Origin: Elusimicrobiota bacterium
Lineage (GTDB): Bacteria > Elusimicrobiota > Elusimicrobia > FEN-1173
Reading direction: 5' to 3'
NCBI GenBank assembly: GCA_016788905.1
Contig: JAEURZ010000007.1
Location: 1-64,000, forward strand
Length of the DNA: 64,000 bases
Of the stretch, positions 50,995 to 61,700 are shown one piece after another. The notes beneath the pieces are model-generated. The model was given only the letters and a program-made list of their open reading frames with translations, did not search any database and was not told where the DNA came from. Made by a program: the position numbers and the translations under genes. Position 1 is the first letter of the stretch. Each line of letters begins with the position of its first letter.

Positions 50995-52160
50995 ACCGTT
51001 CCTCCCATTCTTAACTCCAATTTTCCCCGACAATCCATTTTCGTTAGCGGGGGCGCAACCCTCAGATAGTGTTCAACCGCCGACCGAAAATCCGCTGCGT
51101 ATTCCCAAAAGGCAGAGACCGGGTGGTCCTCATCCAGCGGTAACCCGATCACTTCCCGTTCCACCGTCTCCCCATTGGGGAAGAACCCTTTCGGGCCAAA
51201 CACCGGGTGAATATCCGGGTACGCGATTCGTTTAAAAGTATACCCTTGATCTAAAGAAAATGCCAGAAAATCTTCCACCGCCACCCCCGGCAGCCGAACC
51301 GGGTAAGCGAAAAGGCTGGACCCAGTTCGGTCCAACGCTTGAATGGGCCCCTCCCCCAGAACGTTCTCATACACTTCCGCCCGGGCGCGCCTGGACTGGA
51401 GCGAATCGTTGAGTTTCTCCAATTCGTCCAAGACGACAGAGGAGGACCAATCCTCCTCGGTTGTGGAGGCCAAAAGGAGCCGGCGAAATTCTCCTTCGAA
51501 AGAAGTCAGAAGTGTTGACCGGACCCAGTTCCCCGCCGCCACGAAACCCGTCAGGGCATGAAACGCCTTCATGGCGGCAGAGACCTCGTTCCGCCGGGAC
51601 ACCTGTTCCTCTGGAAATTTGTTAACAAACGCTCTGGCCCTCTCGGCTAAAGAGGGTTCATCGGTTAACATCGCCCCCCCCATCTCCAAGGGCAACATTT
51701 TACGAACAAAACTTAAACAAGATATGCGCCCGAAGGACCCCACGGGCCGGCCGTTGAATTCGGCTCCCATGGAAAGGGCCCCGTCTTCCATCAGGTCAAC
51801 GCCATACCGCGCACAGAGATCCGATAATCGCTCCATATCGTCCGGTTTTCCGAACATGTGAATGGGGATGACGACCCCGACCCCGCCGGCCTTCAACACC
51901 CCTTCCACATGATTCAGATCAAAGTTGGCGTCTTTTAGGTTCACATCAGAAAAAGACGGCTCCCATTTCGCAAACCGTGCGGCGAAAACAGGAATGGAGC
52001 ACATGACGGCGGGGAAGAGGGCCCGCGTTCCCGCGGGACGATTCAAAGCGTGAAGCGCTGCCGTGAGCGCGGTCGTTCCCCGATTGGTGAGGACACAGAA
52101 ACGGCGGTTAAATCGCCGCGCCAACGTTTCTTCAATAAGTGGGCGCGGATCGGGCATCAT
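50991..52160 (-). CDS. DegT/DnrJ/EryC1 family aminotransferase
   Basis: The 389-residue sugar aminotransferase-like protein has the N-terminal TNRGTTALTAALHAL, the DLMEDGALSMGAEFNG block and the PLP lysine in CLSFVRKMLPLEMGGAML. Family enzymes aminate keto sugars for surface polysaccharides. The C-terminal half is more divergent than typical. It lies in the tight operon with GIDE and lipoprotein genes; no sugar nucleotide genes are next to it. Confidence 0.82.
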   Translation of the reverse strand: MMPDPRPLIEETLARRFNRRFCVLTNRGTTALTAALHALNRPAGTRALFPAVMCSIPVFAARFAKWEPSFSDVNLKDANFDLNHVEGVLKAGGVGVVIPIHMFGKPDDMERLSDLCARYGVDLMEDGALSMGAEFNGRPVGSFGRISCLSFVRKMLPLEMGGAMLTDEPSLAERARAFVNKFPEEQVSRRNEVSAAMKAFHALTGFVAAGNWVRSTLLTSFEGEFRRLLLASTTEEDWSSSVVLDELEKLNDSLQSRRARAEVYENVLGEGPIQALDRTGSSLFAYPVRLPGVAVEDFLAFSLDQGYTFKRIAYPDIHPVFGPKGFFPNGETVEREVIGLPLDEDHPVSAFWEYAADFRSAVEHYLRVAPPLTKMDCRGKLELRMGGTV

Positions 52161-52163
52161 TCA

Positions 52164-52418
52164 CTACAGCTTAGGAAAAATATTGTGCAGATCGAACCCC
52201 GCCTCAGTCAGGACTCTCCGTTCCCGATCGGAGAAGGAGGTCCCTTGACGGGTCTTGTGCAACAGACGAGCGGCGTCGTCTGAAGTCAAACAGGGGACCC
52301 CATGGATCAGTAACGGTTCGTTTGTTTTGGACAATCGTCGAAGAAGGGAAAGAAGTTCCTCCCGCTGATAAGCGTAGGTGTCTACTTCCATCGGTGAAGG
52401 AGGGGGTGTCGAATCCAT
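52164..52418 (-). CDS. Small protein, unrecognised
   Basis: The 84-residue soluble protein has two helical segments (YQREELLSLLRRLSKT and SDRERRVLTEAGFDLHNIF) and an SDDAARLL turn. It has no signal peptide. Spacing of 23 nt from GIDE and 3 nt from the DegT gene indicates co-transcription. No family recognised. Confidence 0.5.
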   Translation of the reverse strand: MDSTPPPSPMEVDTYAYQREELLSLLRRLSKTNEPLLIHGVPCLTSDDAARLLHKTRQGTSFSDRERRVLTEAGFDLHNIFPKL

Positions 52419-52441
52419 GACCTTTCCCTATTATATCCCAT

Positions 52442-53407
52442 TCACCTCAGAACAAATACAGAAATGGACCCAAACGCCAAAAAACTCCCCAGGGCAATCC
52501 AAGCGCGCCTTTTGTAGGTGGTGGCCAATTCCTCTTGAGAAAAGGAGGAAATGAGGAAGGGGGTGTGCGTGTCCGCTGGGGGAGAACGCACCAGGTGAAC
52601 ATCCGCGGAAGGAGGGATCAGCGCTCGCTCTCGATCCATTTCGGCCTCCACCACGGCCCGGGCGGCGTCCCATTCCTCGCCACTGATCATTCCATCTTTA
52701 TTCGAATCAAAACGAGCCATCATCTCTTGGGGTTTCCGTTTGATCTCCCGCAATTTCTCATGAAGATCCCCCTGGAGAGAAGAGGTTCCGCTGAGAGACT
52801 CAAACCATCCAAGAACGTAGACGGTTTCTCCGGGGACAATCAGCTCCTCCGTATACCGATAGGAATGGAACCCGCTAAAAAATCCACGGTCCCCCCCTGG
52901 GGCCAATGGAGAGGCCGTGGAACCTTTCCACCTTCGATATTGACGGAGGCGAAACGTCGCGTCAAAAGGCACCACCAAAACGGTCCCCGTCTCATCCTGA
53001 AGTCCAAAAGCTTCCGAACTTTGACCCGAGGAAAGGGTGACCCAAGAGGAACTTTTCCCCCGAGATTCGTAGCGTTCCACTTTAAACGAATACCAGAGAC
53101 ACCGGTTCCCGGTTAAAGGACAGACCAGGGTTTTTCCCTCAACCGCCACGGCGGTCCCCGCCAATTCAACCTCGCCTTGGGACGCCGACCCGACTTTGGC
53201 CGTTGGGGTATCCTCCACAGCGCGGACCAGCCGAACATATTTCCAAAGCTTCCAAAATGAAATCCCAGCCAGGGCCGCACAAAAGAGGATAAGGACCCAT
53301 CGATCCAGGCCGCGGGGAGAGGCGCTCCCCGTCAGGAAAGGAAGGATCGCCCCCGCCGCAAAAAAAACGCCGGAGCCGAAAAGGCCCTCGGTAGAAAACC
53401 CCTTCAT
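52442..53407 (-). CDS. GIDE-domain membrane protein with an EF-hand
   Basis: The 321-residue protein has two N-terminal membrane helices (about 10-30 and 36-55), the GIDE/MULAN-like domain (about 65-200: AVAVEGKTLVCPLTGNRCLW, SFKVERYESRG, ETVYVLGWF), a canonical EF-hand (Asp234 to Glu245, DSNKDGMISGEE) and a C-terminal membrane helix. Bacterial GIDE proteins often sit beside lemA, as here (1 nt gap). The EF-hand insert is an unusual addition and suggests calcium response. Mechanism unknown. Confidence 0.78.
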   Translation of the reverse strand: MKGFSTEGLFGSGVFFAAGAILPFLTGSASPRGLDRWVLILFCAALAGISFWKLWKYVRLVRAVEDTPTAKVGSASQGEVELAGTAVAVEGKTLVCPLTGNRCLWYSFKVERYESRGKSSSWVTLSSGQSSEAFGLQDETGTVLVVPFDATFRLRQYRRWKGSTASPLAPGGDRGFFSGFHSYRYTEELIVPGETVYVLGWFESLSGTSSLQGDLHEKLREIKRKPQEMMARFDSNKDGMISGEEWDAARAVVEAEMDRERALIPPSADVHLVRSPPADTHTPFLISSFSQEELATTYKRRAWIALGSFLAFGSISVFVLR

Positions 53408-53408
53408 G

Positions 53409-53996
53409 CTAGGAAGCGTGCGTGTTGAAAGCGGCGCGAAGGTCGACGTCTTTGGTTTCCGAAGGATCGAACCTCAGGGTTTGGTAGGAAGGAAAGGTTC
53501 CATAAGCCGCCACCCAGGAATCGGGAAACATCTCCCGACGGGTGTTGCTCAAGGTGACACTCTCGTTGTACAGTTCGCGCCGATCTGAAATGGCGCTTTC
53601 CAGGGACGCGATCCGGGTGTGAAGACTTTGGAAGGATTGATTCGATTTAAGGTCCGGATAATTTTCCGCCAAGGCAAAAAGACCGCCCATCAAGCCTCGC
53701 AATTTCCCCTCAGCCTCTCCAAGGGATTGCACGTTGCCGGATTCGCGGGCGGAGAAAACGGCCCCGCGCGCCTGAATTATTTTTTCCAGAGTTTCCGATT
53801 CGAATTTCATGTATTGCTTACAGGTCTCAATGAGTTTCGGTAACTCGTCGTGGCGCTGTTTCAAGAGGACATCAATGTTGGACCACGCTTTGGCCACATT
53901 GTTTTTCAGCCGAACCAACCCGTTGTAAAGCGTCACCGCGTAAATGAAACCGACAGTTCCCATCCCCAACGAAAGAAAAGCGACGACCCAAATCAT
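53409..53996 (-). CDS. lemA: LemA family protein
   Basis: The 195-residue protein has an N-terminal membrane anchor (WVVAFLSLGMGTVGFIYAV) and the LemA helical bundle (KAWSNIDVLLKQRHDELPKL, ALAENYPDLKSNQSFQSLHTRI, SNTRREMFPDSWVAAY). Unlike the copy at 4129-4725 it lacks a lipobox. It pairs with the GIDE gene rather than a TPM gene, so the two copies belong to different modules. Confidence 0.88.
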   Translation of the reverse strand: MIWVVAFLSLGMGTVGFIYAVTLYNGLVRLKNNVAKAWSNIDVLLKQRHDELPKLIETCKQYMKFESETLEKIIQARGAVFSARESGNVQSLGEAEGKLRGLMGGLFALAENYPDLKSNQSFQSLHTRIASLESAISDRRELYNESVTLSNTRREMFPDSWVAAYGTFPSYQTLRFDPSETKDVDLRAAFNTHAS

Positions 53997-54057
53997 GGTT
54001 CCTCCCTCTCTGTTTTTGTCAACGACTCAATCAGTATGGGCCCTAAAAGAGAACAAA

Positions 54058-54651
54058 TCAAGAGGGGAAAGGAAAAACGGTCCCCACGAAATTAACAATT
54101 CCCGAAACCAAGCGAAGGGCGAACGAAAGAGCGGAGGTGACCAGGAAACAAACGGGGAGGAGCACCACCCCTTGCCCCTTGGACCAACCGTAGACCCGTT
54201 GGATTCCCCACCACCACACCCCGTAATACAAGAGGTAAAAAAGGAAGATCGCTCCCGTTGTGAGTAACCCGAGGGGGCCCGCCCCGGTCCCCAGGAGACG
54301 GAACGCCAACGCCGGCCACAAAGCCGCACCGGCCCATCCCGTCACCGCCAGAGCCGAAGAAAGGCTCCCCTGATGATTGAATATCCGGGAAAGTATATGG
54401 AGAACTAAAGTGGGACCGAGCCAAGAAACAAGTGTTCCGAAAAACACCGTCAGGAATCGATACCCCAGGGGGAAGAAACCCGCGTCCCAAGGAAGAGGCC
54501 CCGCCAGCGTTAGCCCCAGCCCCGTGAGGGAGGCCACCAACGCGCCTGAAACCAAATGGGGTTTCGACACGATTTCTTCCAGTGCCTGCCCAGGTTCAGA
54601 AGTTAAGCGCCCCAAAAGGTCCAACCCTCCGCGCGACGGGTTCGTTTCCAT
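54058..54651 (-). CDS. Yip1-domain membrane protein
   Basis: The roughly 197-residue protein from ATG 54651 (GGGGGA upstream) has an N-terminal LTSEPGQALEEIVSKPH motif and about five helices. These match the Yip1-like family often found beside LemA and peptidases. Spacing to sppA is 10 nt. A start at 54675 overlaps sppA and is less likely. Function unknown in bacteria; a membrane trafficking or insertion role is only an analogy. Confidence 0.68.
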   Translation of the reverse strand: METNPSRGGLDLLGRLTSEPGQALEEIVSKPHLVSGALVASLTGLGLTLAGPLPWDAGFFPLGYRFLTVFFGTLVSWLGPTLVLHILSRIFNHQGSLSSALAVTGWAGAALWPALAFRLLGTGAGPLGLLTTGAIFLFYLLYYGVWWWGIQRVYGWSKGQGVVLLPVCFLVTSALSFALRLVSGIVNFVGTVFPFPS

Positions 54652-54661
54652 GAGGTCCCCC

Positions 54662-55621
54662 TTATTCCCAAACATATTCGAGCGAGGCCCGAGGCGCCGC
54701 CCAGCGGGCCAGCCGCCCCCAGGGCCCGGCGGCCCCCATGTTGAGAAGCTGAAATATTTTGTCCCAAGGACGGTCCGAAAGGATCAGACGGGGTTTGTCT
54801 GCCCGAAGACCTGCGACGCGTTTGGCTTCTTCGATCGCTTGATCAAAACCACCCAGAACGTCCACCAACCCCACAGCCAGGGCCTGCTCCCCAGTGAAAA
54901 CCCGGCCATCGGCCAGGGGGCGAAGGGTTTCCAGGGGCATTTTTCGCCCTTCGGAAACCGCCGACAAGAATTGGCCGTAGGCGCTTTGAACCAAACCCTC
55001 AAAAACCTGTCGCTCTTCAGCGGAAAGGGATCGTGTCGGGGACCCCATATCTTTCATTTTACCCGACGCGATGACGACAGATTTTACCCCCACTTTTTTT
55101 GCCAACTCCTCCAAATTATTCAGATGAAAAATTACCCCAATGGACCCCACGATGGACCCCGGATTGGCCACGATCCGATCCGCTGAGGCCGCGATATAAT
55201 AACCTCCCGACGCCGCCACATCTTGAAAAGAAGCAATAACCTTTTTCCCACTCTTTTGGAGGATCCGGATGGACTCATAAATTTCCTGAACGGAAGCGAC
55301 AGTTCCTCCCGGCGAATTGATACGAAGAATGACCGCCTTCACCTCCTTTTCTTCGCGTAATTCACGAAGACGTCGCAAGGTCCCTCCCGCGGTGCCGTCC
55401 CCTCCAAACCCCCCCATGGAGAGAGCGATGGGTCCTTGAATATCAAGGACGGCGATGGCCCCGTCCCCATGAAAGTGCCCCGCGTGAGGGGCCCTGGAGT
55501 CAACCTTTTCGTGCACGAACTCGCCGGGGCGACCCGACCGCCAAAAGGCCCAGAGAAGGAGCGCCATGTATCCCATGAAAAGGATCCAACCTCGAAGGCG
55601 AAACGGAGAGGGACTTGTCAT
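54662..55621 (-). CDS. sppA: Signal peptide peptidase SppA
   Basis: The 319-residue S49 protease has one N-terminal anchor, INSPGGTVASVQEIYES, the nucleophile Ser in AASGGYYIAASAD and the general-base Lys in the SGKMKDMGSPTRS loop. It is the single-domain form that assembles as an octamer in the periplasm. It degrades leftover signal peptides and misfolded membrane proteins. It sits beside Yip1, lemA and GIDE. Confidence 0.93.
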   Translation of the reverse strand: MTSPSPFRLRGWILFMGYMALLLWAFWRSGRPGEFVHEKVDSRAPHAGHFHGDGAIAVLDIQGPIALSMGGFGGDGTAGGTLRRLRELREEKEVKAVILRINSPGGTVASVQEIYESIRILQKSGKKVIASFQDVAASGGYYIAASADRIVANPGSIVGSIGVIFHLNNLEELAKKVGVKSVVIASGKMKDMGSPTRSLSAEERQVFEGLVQSAYGQFLSAVSEGRKMPLETLRPLADGRVFTGEQALAVGLVDVLGGFDQAIEEAKRVAGLRADKPRLILSDRPWDKIFQLLNMGAAGPWGRLARWAAPRASLEYVWE

Positions 55622-55624
55622 TTG

Positions 55625-57664
55625 TTATTCCTTGGGGCGTTGACGGGAGACGCCCGGCTCCTTGAGAAAAGATTGATTCGCTGGAAAGGAAGATTTTCGA
55701 ACCCCTTGAATATACGCCATATGAACTTGGGCTCGTTCGTTGCCTCCTCCCTCCCGGGAAGATCGCACGGCAACGAAAGCCCGATCCCCGCGCAAGGGAG
55801 ACTTCTCGTTTGGTTTCCAAGAAAGGGTGAACGAAGCCGACGATTTCGTTGGGGTCAGATCAAAGGAGGAAGGAGTAAGAAGCATGTCCGCGGAAGAGTA
55901 GAACCGAACGGTCACGGGGCGATTCGTGGTTTTCGGGTCCAAAGCCACGGTCCCCGTGAGAGGCAGGTTCGGGGTACAGGAGGAAGGAACCACCAGCCTC
56001 ATTCTGTAGGGAGTGACCCGATGAATCTCCCGAACCCGTGTGATGGCACTCCCGGCGGCTAAAAACCACTCTTGAGGGGGATACGGACCCAGGACACCGC
56101 GAAGAGCCCGGGCCAGATCGTGCATGAAAATTCCTCGGGCAGGCCGATCGTCTTGGAAATTTTCAACAGCCAATAACGTTCGTTGAACCATGGCCTCAGG
56201 CCCGGCGGGGTTCAGTGTGTTTTGGTGAAGTCGCCAGTCAAACGTATTTCCCACCACCAAGTTAAAGGCAGCGTTCTCCGTGTAATTATTCCATTGGCTC
56301 ACCAACCCACGGTATTGAGCGGCATCGGCTTCGTAGAGCATGATGGCGTTCATATCCACGCCGGCGTCCCGCATCATGGCAGGGTCTTGCCCATGTTCCC
56401 ACCCTTTTTGCCACGATAAGGTAAACGCCCACAGGGGCTTTTTCCCGCCAAACCCCTCGGCGATCTTCCGCACCACTCCCGCGGTACGATGGGCGCGATA
56501 CCAAAACCATTGATCCGTGGTCTTGAATTTTATCTCCTGACGTTGGGAGGCCCGTGGGGCGATGTATCGTCCTCGAGCGATCCACGACATGCGTTGTTCT
56601 TTGCTCCAACCATCGTACCCCGCGGGCTTTTGAACGCCGGGCATCTCCCGCACAAAATCGTCCACCAGCTCATTGCCCCCAAAAACAGGTCGGATGTAAT
56701 CCAACCCCACAAAATCCACACCCTCCACCGCGGCAAATCGGTCCAAAACCTTAACGATATCCCCCGGCCGTTTCGGGTCCCGAATGGAAATACCCCGTCG
56801 AACATCCCGGTTTAACCCATGAACGGGGCGCCCTTTTTCATAGTGCCACCCGTAAGCGTAGTCCGGTGAGAATTTTGCTGGCCCACCAACCATATAGCAG
56901 AGAACATAAACACCTAAATTCACGCCCCGCTCACGGCACGCCCGAGCCAACTCCGCCACGGATTCTTCGGACCTGGTCTGCCACGGAAAATCCGAGGATA
57001 GTTTTTTTGAATACCCGCTGGACTCCGCCCCCTGGACGAGAACGGCGTCCGCCCCAATAAAGTTCGCCCATTCGGCCATGGCGCCCAAGTGGGGCTCCCC
57101 CCCATCCGGTCCCCGGAACCGATAAAAAGAACCCAACCCTTCTAAAGGTAAAACCGCATACCCGGCAGGAACGGGATCGAATTTTCGGGAAATGACTTGG
57201 AAACGCCCTTTCGTGAGGGCCCCCATTCCTGGAGGAAAGGAGCGCGTTGAAATTTGCAGATGATAATCCCCATCAAAAGCGTTCCAGGGCACAGGCCAGC
57301 GGGCCCGCCACATGTCGGACCCCGTATCAAAAAGGAGCCGAACCTTTTCCAATTCCCCCACCGTGACCACCGGCTCGCCTTTCCATTCCACCCAGGCCGT
57401 CAACGGAGCCGTAGATTTTCGTAAAAGTTGCCGCGCGTCCTCGGAAGCCGGCTGAAGGATGATGTCCACCAGTTCGTCGTGGAAATACGCTTCCTTTCCC
57501 GCTTGCAGTTGGAGAGACAAATCCGGAGCCACCGGAGTCCAGGACACCAAGGATTCCCCGTGACTTTTCCAAAGGGCATAACCAAGAACCATCGTTGCCG
57601 TAAAAAAAAGCACAAGAAAAATACCGCTGTGCTTTTTGGTTGATCGTGAGAGGAACCGTCTCAT
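55625..57664 (-). CDS. Glycosidase-like TIM-barrel protein (GHL/DUF4015 type)
   Basis: The 679-residue protein has a signal anchor (LVLFFTATMVLGYALW), a beta-sandwich (about 50-190) and a TIM barrel (about 200-540). The barrel has VDFVGLDYIRPVFGG, FTLSWQKGWEHGQD and MLYEADAAQY. A C-terminal beta-sandwich closes it. Known relatives are putative glycosyl hydrolases of the GHL10/DUF4015 type. The conserved acids are not obvious enough to claim activity. It overlaps the PDDEXK gene (ATGA) and precedes sppA by 3 nt. Confidence 0.72.
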   Translation of the reverse strand: MRRFLSRSTKKHSGIFLVLFFTATMVLGYALWKSHGESLVSWTPVAPDLSLQLQAGKEAYFHDELVDIILQPASEDARQLLRKSTAPLTAWVEWKGEPVVTVGELEKVRLLFDTGSDMWRARWPVPWNAFDGDYHLQISTRSFPPGMGALTKGRFQVISRKFDPVPAGYAVLPLEGLGSFYRFRGPDGGEPHLGAMAEWANFIGADAVLVQGAESSGYSKKLSSDFPWQTRSEESVAELARACRERGVNLGVYVLCYMVGGPAKFSPDYAYGWHYEKGRPVHGLNRDVRRGISIRDPKRPGDIVKVLDRFAAVEGVDFVGLDYIRPVFGGNELVDDFVREMPGVQKPAGYDGWSKEQRMSWIARGRYIAPRASQRQEIKFKTTDQWFWYRAHRTAGVVRKIAEGFGGKKPLWAFTLSWQKGWEHGQDPAMMRDAGVDMNAIMLYEADAAQYRGLVSQWNNYTENAAFNLVVGNTFDWRLHQNTLNPAGPEAMVQRTLLAVENFQDDRPARGIFMHDLARALRGVLGPYPPQEWFLAAGSAITRVREIHRVTPYRMRLVVPSSCTPNLPLTGTVALDPKTTNRPVTVRFYSSADMLLTPSSFDLTPTKSSASFTLSWKPNEKSPLRGDRAFVAVRSSREGGGNERAQVHMAYIQGVRKSSFPANQSFLKEPGVSRQRPKE

Positions 57665-58686
57665 GAGCTCAAATCACCCAAAAGATGCCGAATTTGGTCC
57701 GGCCCCGGCAATTCCTTTCGCAATTCCTTTGGCAGGGTTGATGTCACACGGTAATGGGCAACAGCGATGGGTTTATGACTTTCTTTGAGGGCATATTCAA
57801 CGATCGTACGCCTTTTCTCTTTACAAAGAATTATCCCAATGGAGGGGTTTTCATTTTTTTCCTTAACAAGCCCATCCAAGGCCGCGAGGTAAAATTGCAT
57901 TTTCCCAACATGTTCAGGCTGAAATTTTCCTACTTTCAATTCGACAGCGACAAGACATTGCAAGCGCCGGTGATATAAAAGGATGTCAATAAAAAACTCT
58001 TCCCCTTCGATTTCCAAGCGATACTGGTTTCCCATAAACGCAAAGGCTCCTCCCATCTCAGTCAGGAAGCGGTTCACTTTAGCAATAAGCGATCGCTCCA
58101 GTTCCATCTCACTATGTTCCTCGGCCAACTGGAGAAAATCAAACGTGTATTCATCTTTAACGGCAAGGTGAGCCTGCTTTTTTATGTTTTCAGGTAAAGC
58201 TTTACTAAAATTTGTTTGGTTCAAGAGAGTCTTTTCATAACTTTGATTTTCTATCTGATGGATCAAGACATTTTTTGTCCAACCGAATTTCTTTGTCATG
58301 CGGACATAAAACTCACGTTCTATGTCCGTTTTGCATTTGGCCAACACCACCAAATGCTTCGCCCAACTGATTTCTCCAACCAGTGGTTGGAGATTTGGGT
58401 TCTTATGGTATTCCGCGTAAAACTGTCGCATATACCAAAGGTTTTGCGGTGAAAAACCATGAACACCTGGAAAATCCAATTGCAAATCTTTGGCCAATGA
58501 CTCAACAACAGACTTTCCCCATCCATGCCTGCTTTGACTGTCAACAATGGTTTTCCCTATATCCCAATACAGGCGTATCAGTTCTTGATTGACTGTTCTT
58601 AAGGCCTCATAGTGGGCTAATCGAATTCTTTTTTTTATTTCGATTAAAGCCTCATGATAAGCCCTGGAGATGAATTTCTTAGACAT
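57661..58686 (-). CDS. DUF1016/YhcG-type PDDEXK nuclease
   Basis: The 341-residue protein has the N-terminal DUF1016 helices (YWDIGKTIVDSQSRHGWGKS) and a C-terminal PDDEXK nuclease with Asp234 in FFIDILLYHR and Glu249-x-Lys251 in VAVELKVGKFQPEHVGKM. Such genes travel on mobile DNA and with defence systems. The A+T content is clearly above that of its neighbours, consistent with recent transfer. No restriction, toxin or methylase partner is adjacent. Confidence 0.86.
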   Translation of the reverse strand: MSKKFISRAYHEALIEIKKRIRLAHYEALRTVNQELIRLYWDIGKTIVDSQSRHGWGKSVVESLAKDLQLDFPGVHGFSPQNLWYMRQFYAEYHKNPNLQPLVGEISWAKHLVVLAKCKTDIEREFYVRMTKKFGWTKNVLIHQIENQSYEKTLLNQTNFSKALPENIKKQAHLAVKDEYTFDFLQLAEEHSEMELERSLIAKVNRFLTEMGGAFAFMGNQYRLEIEGEEFFIDILLYHRRLQCLVAVELKVGKFQPEHVGKMQFYLAALDGLVKEKNENPSIGIILCKEKRRTIVEYALKESHKPIAVAHYRVTSTLPKELRKELPGPDQIRHLLGDLSS

Positions 58687-58769
58687 AACCCGTCAAAAAA
58701 GAAAGCACACCCAGCCGAATTGTTAACATGGGAGTAATCTAACGAATTTGGAGGGAAACAACAATCGTT

Positions 58770-61700
58770 TTACGCGTTGCGGGCGATGGCGGTGAGCGTT
58801 TCGAAAATTCCTTTCCAATCCAAGAGTCGGCTGGGAAGAACCAATTTAAAAACCGCGTTCAAGAGCCAGGCGCGATCGGCGGCATCGCGTATATCCTTCT
58901 GCTCAGCCGTGAGACCCTCTGGATTCAGACGAATGACGGGCGTGTGCATAAACCGAAGACCGGCCCCATTCCTGGCCGTTAAAATCGTCCCAAAAACATC
59001 ACCCAGTTTCGCAAGCAGAACCTCTTGAATTCCCAGGGGAACACCTTCTTCGGTTTTTACATCAGGAAAGACTTCGGGCCGGAAGAATACAAATTGAGAA
59101 TCAACTCCTGGAACGGACAAACCCTTTGAGTTGGTGATTATCGCCCAGTTGGACCGCCCCGCCACCAACGCCGAAAGATTCTCACGCTGGGCCGCCGTTC
59201 GAACGCTTTCCGCATCAACAAACAACACATGGGTTCCTTGGCCTTCCTCGATCCAGGGGAAAGTCGGGACAATCGATTTTTCAATGGCCCGCTCAGAATA
59301 TTTTTCCACTGTTAACCGGGCCGCGTGATCCATAAAATCTCTCACACGGAGATCGGTCGGCCGCTCCCCCAACTCAGCAAGAACTTTTTCGGTCACCAAA
59401 CTCCTTTCAGCCGTCAATTCCGCCGGTTCAGGGGAAGAAGTCAATTCGGAAAGGGGAGTTAATGGAATGGACCCCTGTTCAGAATGTTGTTCGAGAACCC
59501 ATCGAATTCCCTCCCAGAGAAGGATGTAACGGTCTTCTGGAAATCGCTCATCAGCATGGGGGAAATGCGGAACAAGAAGGGCTTTCGATTCTAAAAGGGT
59601 AGAAACAATACCGCGAGCGGAGGTTAAGGATTCCCCAACAATCCGGAAAGAGAAAATCTCGCCCTTCATCGTTTGGATGCGATAGGAAACTTTTGGAACT
59701 TCCGACGTCCCGCCCTCAAAGACTCGTTCCATCGTTCGAATATCAAGTAGATATTGTCGTGCTAAAAAGTTTCTCAACCAGAGGTATTCATCTGTTTTTA
59801 ATTTCGGATCAGAAAGAGTGACTTTCTTTATGTCCATTTCAGATCGTTTCCTATCAAAGGACCTATGGAGCGCCAGGGCCCCCGCCCACCAGGAAGCAAC
59901 CACGGACAACAGAAAGACCGAAACGAAAGAACGGTATTCAAGAAACTCTAAAAGCGGGAAAGGGGTGATGATGATCAGCGCGGTATAAATAAACGCCATG
60001 ACAGCGGCGTTGGAAACACTCACGTTGATGGGAGTCTTGGGTTCCTTCCCAAAATGCGACACAAAGAACAATCCTCCAAAGACAGCCCCGAGAAGCGGGG
60101 CGACCACTCCAACCAAACCTGAGCCCGACAAAAAAAGAATCGCCCCGAAATTAACAAACATTCCCGTGAGTCCCAAGGTCCACTCATAGATCGGCGCATG
60201 ATCCTTGTAATGTTTTCCGGCCTTTTCCCGCCCTTCCTCACCCCCCAGTAAAAACCCCACCCCCTCAAACAATCGCGTCATCCAACGGCTCGTCGCTCGG
60301 CCCGAGTCATGACGGTCAGATAAATTATTATGTTCCTCCCCTTCTGCTTTTTCAGGCGACGACCCTTTCAAATAACCATCCCCGGTTAATTGGCTGAGCG
60401 AAAAAGTATCGATCGTCGAACTGCTATGGCCCACTTTTTCACGGGACGTCTTGAACCTGAGGTAATAGTTAATGACTGGGGTGGGTTGACTGGAAAGAAG
60501 CTCAATGATTTCTGGCGAATTAAAACCGGAACGGGCCAGCCGATCTTTGAACTCGGCTTGGAGTGTGGGATGGATTTTATTCATCACGGTCATCACGCCG
60601 ACCCCCGTGACGTTCTCAAAGGCAAGGAATTGATTCAAATTGGATCTCAACCTCTTGTATATGGCTGTGAGTTCAGAACTTCGCCGCAGTTGAAAGGATG
60701 TCGGGTTGACCCTCGCGAGCACAGCGCCTTTCCAGAGCGGCACTAATTTCGAATCGAATTCCTCAGGGGTGATTTCGGCCAAAATGGGCCTCTCCGCCCA
60801 GATGGCTATAAAAGTTTCAATATCCATGGGAACGCGCGTTTTGTCCCGGCGATAGATTACCCAGTATTCAAAAATACGTTTCACAGAAGGCAGGTTTGTT
60901 CGCATGTTAACGGCAACATCATTTAAGTCAATCGCCGTCTCTTCCAGTGTTTGTTCCCATTCCTGTTGGGTCACCTCCTTGTGATGTTTTGTAAAATCCT
61001 TCAAATAGGAATAGGTCTTTTTTCCCCTGTATAAAAAAGCCGCCACATGGGGCACGTTATCGGCCAGGGCTCGGTTGTTGATCAGCGTTTGTTTAATCAA
61101 TTTAATCCCTTTGACCTGGCCAAGACCGTTCGCTTTTGCCAAGATTTTGTCGATGGCCGGCATGGCGCCGGGATCGAAGATATCGGTCCAACGCCGGATT
61201 TGGTCCGACATATCACGGATGGAATTTTCCCAAAACGACAAGGGATCGTCCGCCTCCAACGCCGATTGAATGGTTTTTTGGTAGCCGTCCCAATTTAAAG
61301 CATAAAGGGATTTCTGTTCATCATATATGACGTCCGCGATCATATCCATCAGAATGGGGGCGGCTCGATCGAGATCACCCACGGGGACCTGTCCACGTCC
61401 CAACGGGACGGTGGAAGTTTCGGTGGGAGCCTCTTCTTCCCCCACCGTTTCTGGAAGGAAGTTGGTGGGCGTCCGCCAGCCCTGAAGATACGTGGAAACA
61501 AACGCATTGGGTTTATCGTCTGGGCGAACCAATGGCGCGACGCGCCGCGCTCCATCAAAGGGGTTGAGAAGGGTAAAGGATGTGGGGCGAAGTCCGGGAC
61601 CTGAAATATCGCTTTTCAACCCGGCAAGGAGGCCGGGCAAAATATCCACGTAGCCGACGGAATTCGAGATCCCGGTCAATTCCACATTGTTAATTCCGGC

